Source: Omnitrophica bacterium RBG_13_46_9 (GTDB lineage Bacteria > Omnitrophota > Gorgyraeia > JABMRN01 > RBG-13-46-9). From it: a stretch of 5,856 nt of DNA. The stretch spans positions 24,439 to 30,294 of the forward strand of contig MHFD01000009.1 in the NCBI GenBank assembly GCA_001804045.1. Reading direction: 5' to 3'. Under the pieces are notes generated by a model. It did not search any database and had not been told where the DNA came from. It saw only the letters and a program-made list of their open reading frames with translations. Shown piece after piece: positions 4,606-5,856 of the stretch (position 1 is its first letter; each line of letters begins with the position of its first letter). A program made the position numbers and the translations under genes.

Positions 4606-4722
4606 GGCGAAGTGACCCGCCATGCTTTCGCGTGGCGAAGTCTCGCCGCACAAAAATAGCGGCAGAAAACCTCGCCGAAGCGGAATTCTATTCAATGTCC
4701 ATCCCCACCATTGCAGGTGAGG
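4606..4722. repeat. Chain of short hairpins containing repeat copy B
   Basis: After the terminator come further inverted pairs: GGCG/CGCC (4606-4609/4618-4621), CCATGC/GCGTGG with a TTTC loop (4620-4625/4630-4635), GGCGA/TCGCC (4634-4638/4643-4647), and CCCCACC/GGTGAGG around a six-base loop (4703-4709/4716-4722). TGGCGAAGT occurs twice, at 4605-4613 and 4633-4641. ACCCGCC (4615-4621) faces GGCGGGT (4734-4740). Adjacent pairs overlap by a base or two, so not all can form at once. The look is that of a REP/BIME-like intergenic element rather than protein-coding sequence, although one frame stays open through it. Confidence 0.6.
4653..4681 (-). repeat. 29-bp dispersed repeat, copy B (inverted)
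   Basis: Read on the minus strand this matches 3225-3253 at 26 of 29 bases. Upstream in that orientation is a hairpin (4722-4703) with a 7-bp stem and six-base loop. Its one imperfect pair is a C/A mismatch on the plus strand but a G-U on the minus strand. That favours the minus strand as the RNA-forming orientation, the same sense as copy A. Confidence 0.8.
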
Positions 4723-4745
4723 AATTACGCGAAGGCGGGTTAAAT

Positions 4746-5486
4746 ATGGATTTAAGCAGGCTGAAGGAAACGGATCTATTCGGAAGATTTTATCTGAAGC
4801 TATCCCCCGATCCTGGAATCGATACTTATTATAAAACCATCGACGCCCTGCGACCCCTTTTGACAAGCAAGGAGTGGGATGAGAGCGTAACGGGATACTA
4901 TATTAATGTAGCAAGAGAAAACCATTCTGCGAGGTTGTCATATTTTACAAAAGCCCCCGATAGCGTGCAGGAATGTGTCAGGGCTTTCTGCTCGGGGCAT
5001 AATATAAAAAATACGTGGGAGCCCGAACTGCCTCGCGGTGTAAGGATCTCCGAACTGTACGGCGGCGAGGAATTACGCTTTAGGAGATACCTTTATTTAT
5101 ATAACCTGATAGGGCTGGATATCATAAAAGCCGATTTATTAAATGCGCGTTGCCTGATCGCGGCCTTTCGCTTACAGTTTATGCCTTTAAGACAGCCCTA
5201 TAAGTCTTATTTCGAGAAGACATTCCGGATACAGAGCGAGGCCTATAATTCTCTCTCAGAACAGGAGAAAGAACAGTTTTGGCTTGACCTTTCGAACTGG
5301 CCCGACCCAAACCAGGTAGACTGGGCGCATATGATGGTCAATATGATTTTACCCGGTGATTGGCCGCAGTCTTTATATAAGGCGTATTTATTTTCGCAAA
5401 AGCCCCCGCTTGATATGACCGAGATCAATAAAATGATAATGCATCTGGGATTTCAGATCCCGGCCGCTTGGCATCCATTGAGGTAA
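4746..5486 (+). CDS. Hypothetical 246-aa protein; weak resemblance to LanB C-terminal (thiopeptide-type) domain
   Basis: I do not recognise this protein with confidence. From ATG 4746 it has 246 residues, is soluble-looking, rich in aromatic residues, and lacks a signal peptide or membrane helix. Notable stretches are GRFYLKLSPDPGIDTYY (13-29), YYINVARENHSARLSYF (51-67), YGGEELRFRRYLYLYN (105-120) and a Trp-rich end (FWLDLSNWPDPNQVDW, 178-193). The order 'strand with H-x-R-L, then YGG-x-E followed by a helix' loosely recalls the thiopeptide-type bacteriocin biosynthesis domain of lantibiotic dehydratases. No precursor peptide or LanB is nearby, so this is speculation. The frame stays open upstream to 4560, but that part crosses the terminator and repeat, so 4746 is preferred; GAAGG (4731-4735) is a weak ribosome binding site 10 bases ahead. 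dtd follows after 25 bases, probably on the same transcript. Confidence 0.7.
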   Translation: MDLSRLKETDLFGRFYLKLSPDPGIDTYYKTIDALRPLLTSKEWDESVTGYYINVARENHSARLSYFTKAPDSVQECVRAFCSGHNIKNTWEPELPRGVRISELYGGEELRFRRYLYLYNLIGLDIIKADLLNARCLIAAFRLQFMPLRQPYKSYFEKTFRIQSEAYNSLSEQEKEQFWLDLSNWPDPNQVDWAHMMVNMILPGDWPQSLYKAYLFSQKPPLDMTEINKMIMHLGFQIPAAWHPLR

Positions 5487-5501
5487 AATCAGTTGTAGCG
5501 C

Positions 5502-5506
5502 GGAGG
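5502..5506 (+). promoter_or_regulatory. Ribosome binding site of dtd
   Basis: GGAGG sits five bases before the ATG at 5512, which is ideal spacing and fixes the dtd start. Confidence 0.85.
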
Positions 5507-5511
5507 ATACA

Positions 5512-5856
5512 ATGAGAATACTGGTCCAGCGCGTAAAACGCGCAAGTGTTTCCGTAGAAGGAAAGACGGTATCGGAAATAGGGCACGGCTTTTTAGTTCT
5601 TGCAGGAATCGCAAAAGACGATGGGACAGATGATCTCGCGCGCCTGTCCAAGAAAGTTATAAATTTGCGTATCTTTGAAGATGGACAGGGGAAGATGAAC
5701 CTGAACATAGCGCAGGTAAAAGGCAGCGTCCTAAGCGTGCCGCAGTTTACTCTGTACGCTGATACACGGAAAGGGAATCGCCCCGGTTTCGACATGTCGG
5801 CAGAGCCCGGTATAGCAAAGAGCCGCTGGGAAGAATTTAATAAGATGTTGAGAGGC
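5512..5856 (+). CDS. dtd: D-aminoacyl-tRNA deacylase (3'-truncated by window edge)
   Basis: The first 115 of about 145-150 residues are visible. Dtd hydrolyses D-aminoacyl-tRNAs (and mischarged Gly-tRNA-Ala), keeping D-amino acids out of translation; it is a cytosolic homodimer. Diagnostic stretches are MRILVQRVKRASVSVEG at the start, EIGHGFLVLAGIAKDD (22-37), LRIFEDGQGKMN (52-63) and QFTLYADTRKGNRPGF (78-93), including Thr80 of the QFTL motif. The family motif SQFTL reads PQFTL here, with Pro at position 77 (codon CCG at 5740-5742). The Gly-cisPro motif that sets chirality lies beyond the window. The start is supported by GGAGG five bases upstream. It follows the 246-aa gene by 25 bases with no terminator or promoter visible between, so it is probably co-transcribed. 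Confidence 0.95.
   Translation, partial: MRILVQRVKRASVSVEGKTVSEIGHGFLVLAGIAKDDGTDDLARLSKKVINLRIFEDGQGKMNLNIAQVKGSVLSVPQFTLYADTRKGNRPGFDMSAEPGIAKSRWEEFNKMLRG

Noticed and set aside
4560..4745. In-frame upstream extension of the 246-aa gene from TTG 4560 (or ATG 4695)
   Set aside because: It would run through an intrinsic terminator, several hairpins and the dispersed 29-mer, and the encoded residues have low-complexity, repeat-like character. No ribosome binding site supports either start better than 4746.
5388..5795. Minus-strand frame of 135 codons opposite dtd
   Set aside because: The plus strand encodes unmistakable Dtd motifs; the antisense frame is a by-product.

Overview
The window looks like a fragment of a bacterial chromosome of moderate GC, with short operon-like gene runs, sigma70-type promoters and a repeat-rich spacer of almost 1 kb. 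The gene set and the style of the intergenic repeats resemble uncultured lineages such as Candidatus Omnitrophota. That placement is an impression; no marker gene in the window settles it.

Layout. 3-494 (+) is the C-terminal part of an alpha/beta hydrolase of the FrsA / 2,6-dihydropseudooxynicotine hydrolase type. It is followed 6 bases later by a YacP/Rae1-like NYN-domain ribonuclease (501-983, +). Convergent to these is trpB2 (1014-2405, -), a stand-alone tryptophan synthase beta chain with its own strong promoter and ribosome binding site. The 2406-3383 region has no credible gene. It holds the trpB2 promoter, clusters of an 11-bp repeat, a perfect 20-bp palindrome, a 204-bp nested-palindrome element (MITE-like, with possible 5-bp target duplications), a hairpin, a second sigma70 promoter with a structured downstream segment, and a G/T-rich tract almost free of cytosine. 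Then come a TatD-family metal hydrolase (3384-4169, +), an extended -10 promoter overlapped by a palindrome, a small two-helix membrane protein with an N-terminal four-cysteine cluster (4276-4563, +), a terminator hairpin that begins a chain of hairpins, an unrecognised 246-aa protein (4746-5486, +), and the first 115 residues of D-aminoacyl-tRNA deacylase dtd (5512 to the window end, +).

The recognised genes are mostly housekeeping: tRNA quality control (dtd), RNA turnover (YacP-like), a TatD nuclease and tryptophan synthesis or indole salvage (trpB2). They do not form one pathway. The most interesting material is non-coding. A 29-base segment at 3225-3253 recurs inverted at 4653-4681 with 26/29 identity, and each copy is preceded, in its own orientation, by a hairpin with a six-base loop. 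This suggests a dispersed structured element. The 246-aa protein has a weak, speculative pattern resemblance to the thiopeptide-type bacteriocin biosynthesis (LanB C-terminal) domain.
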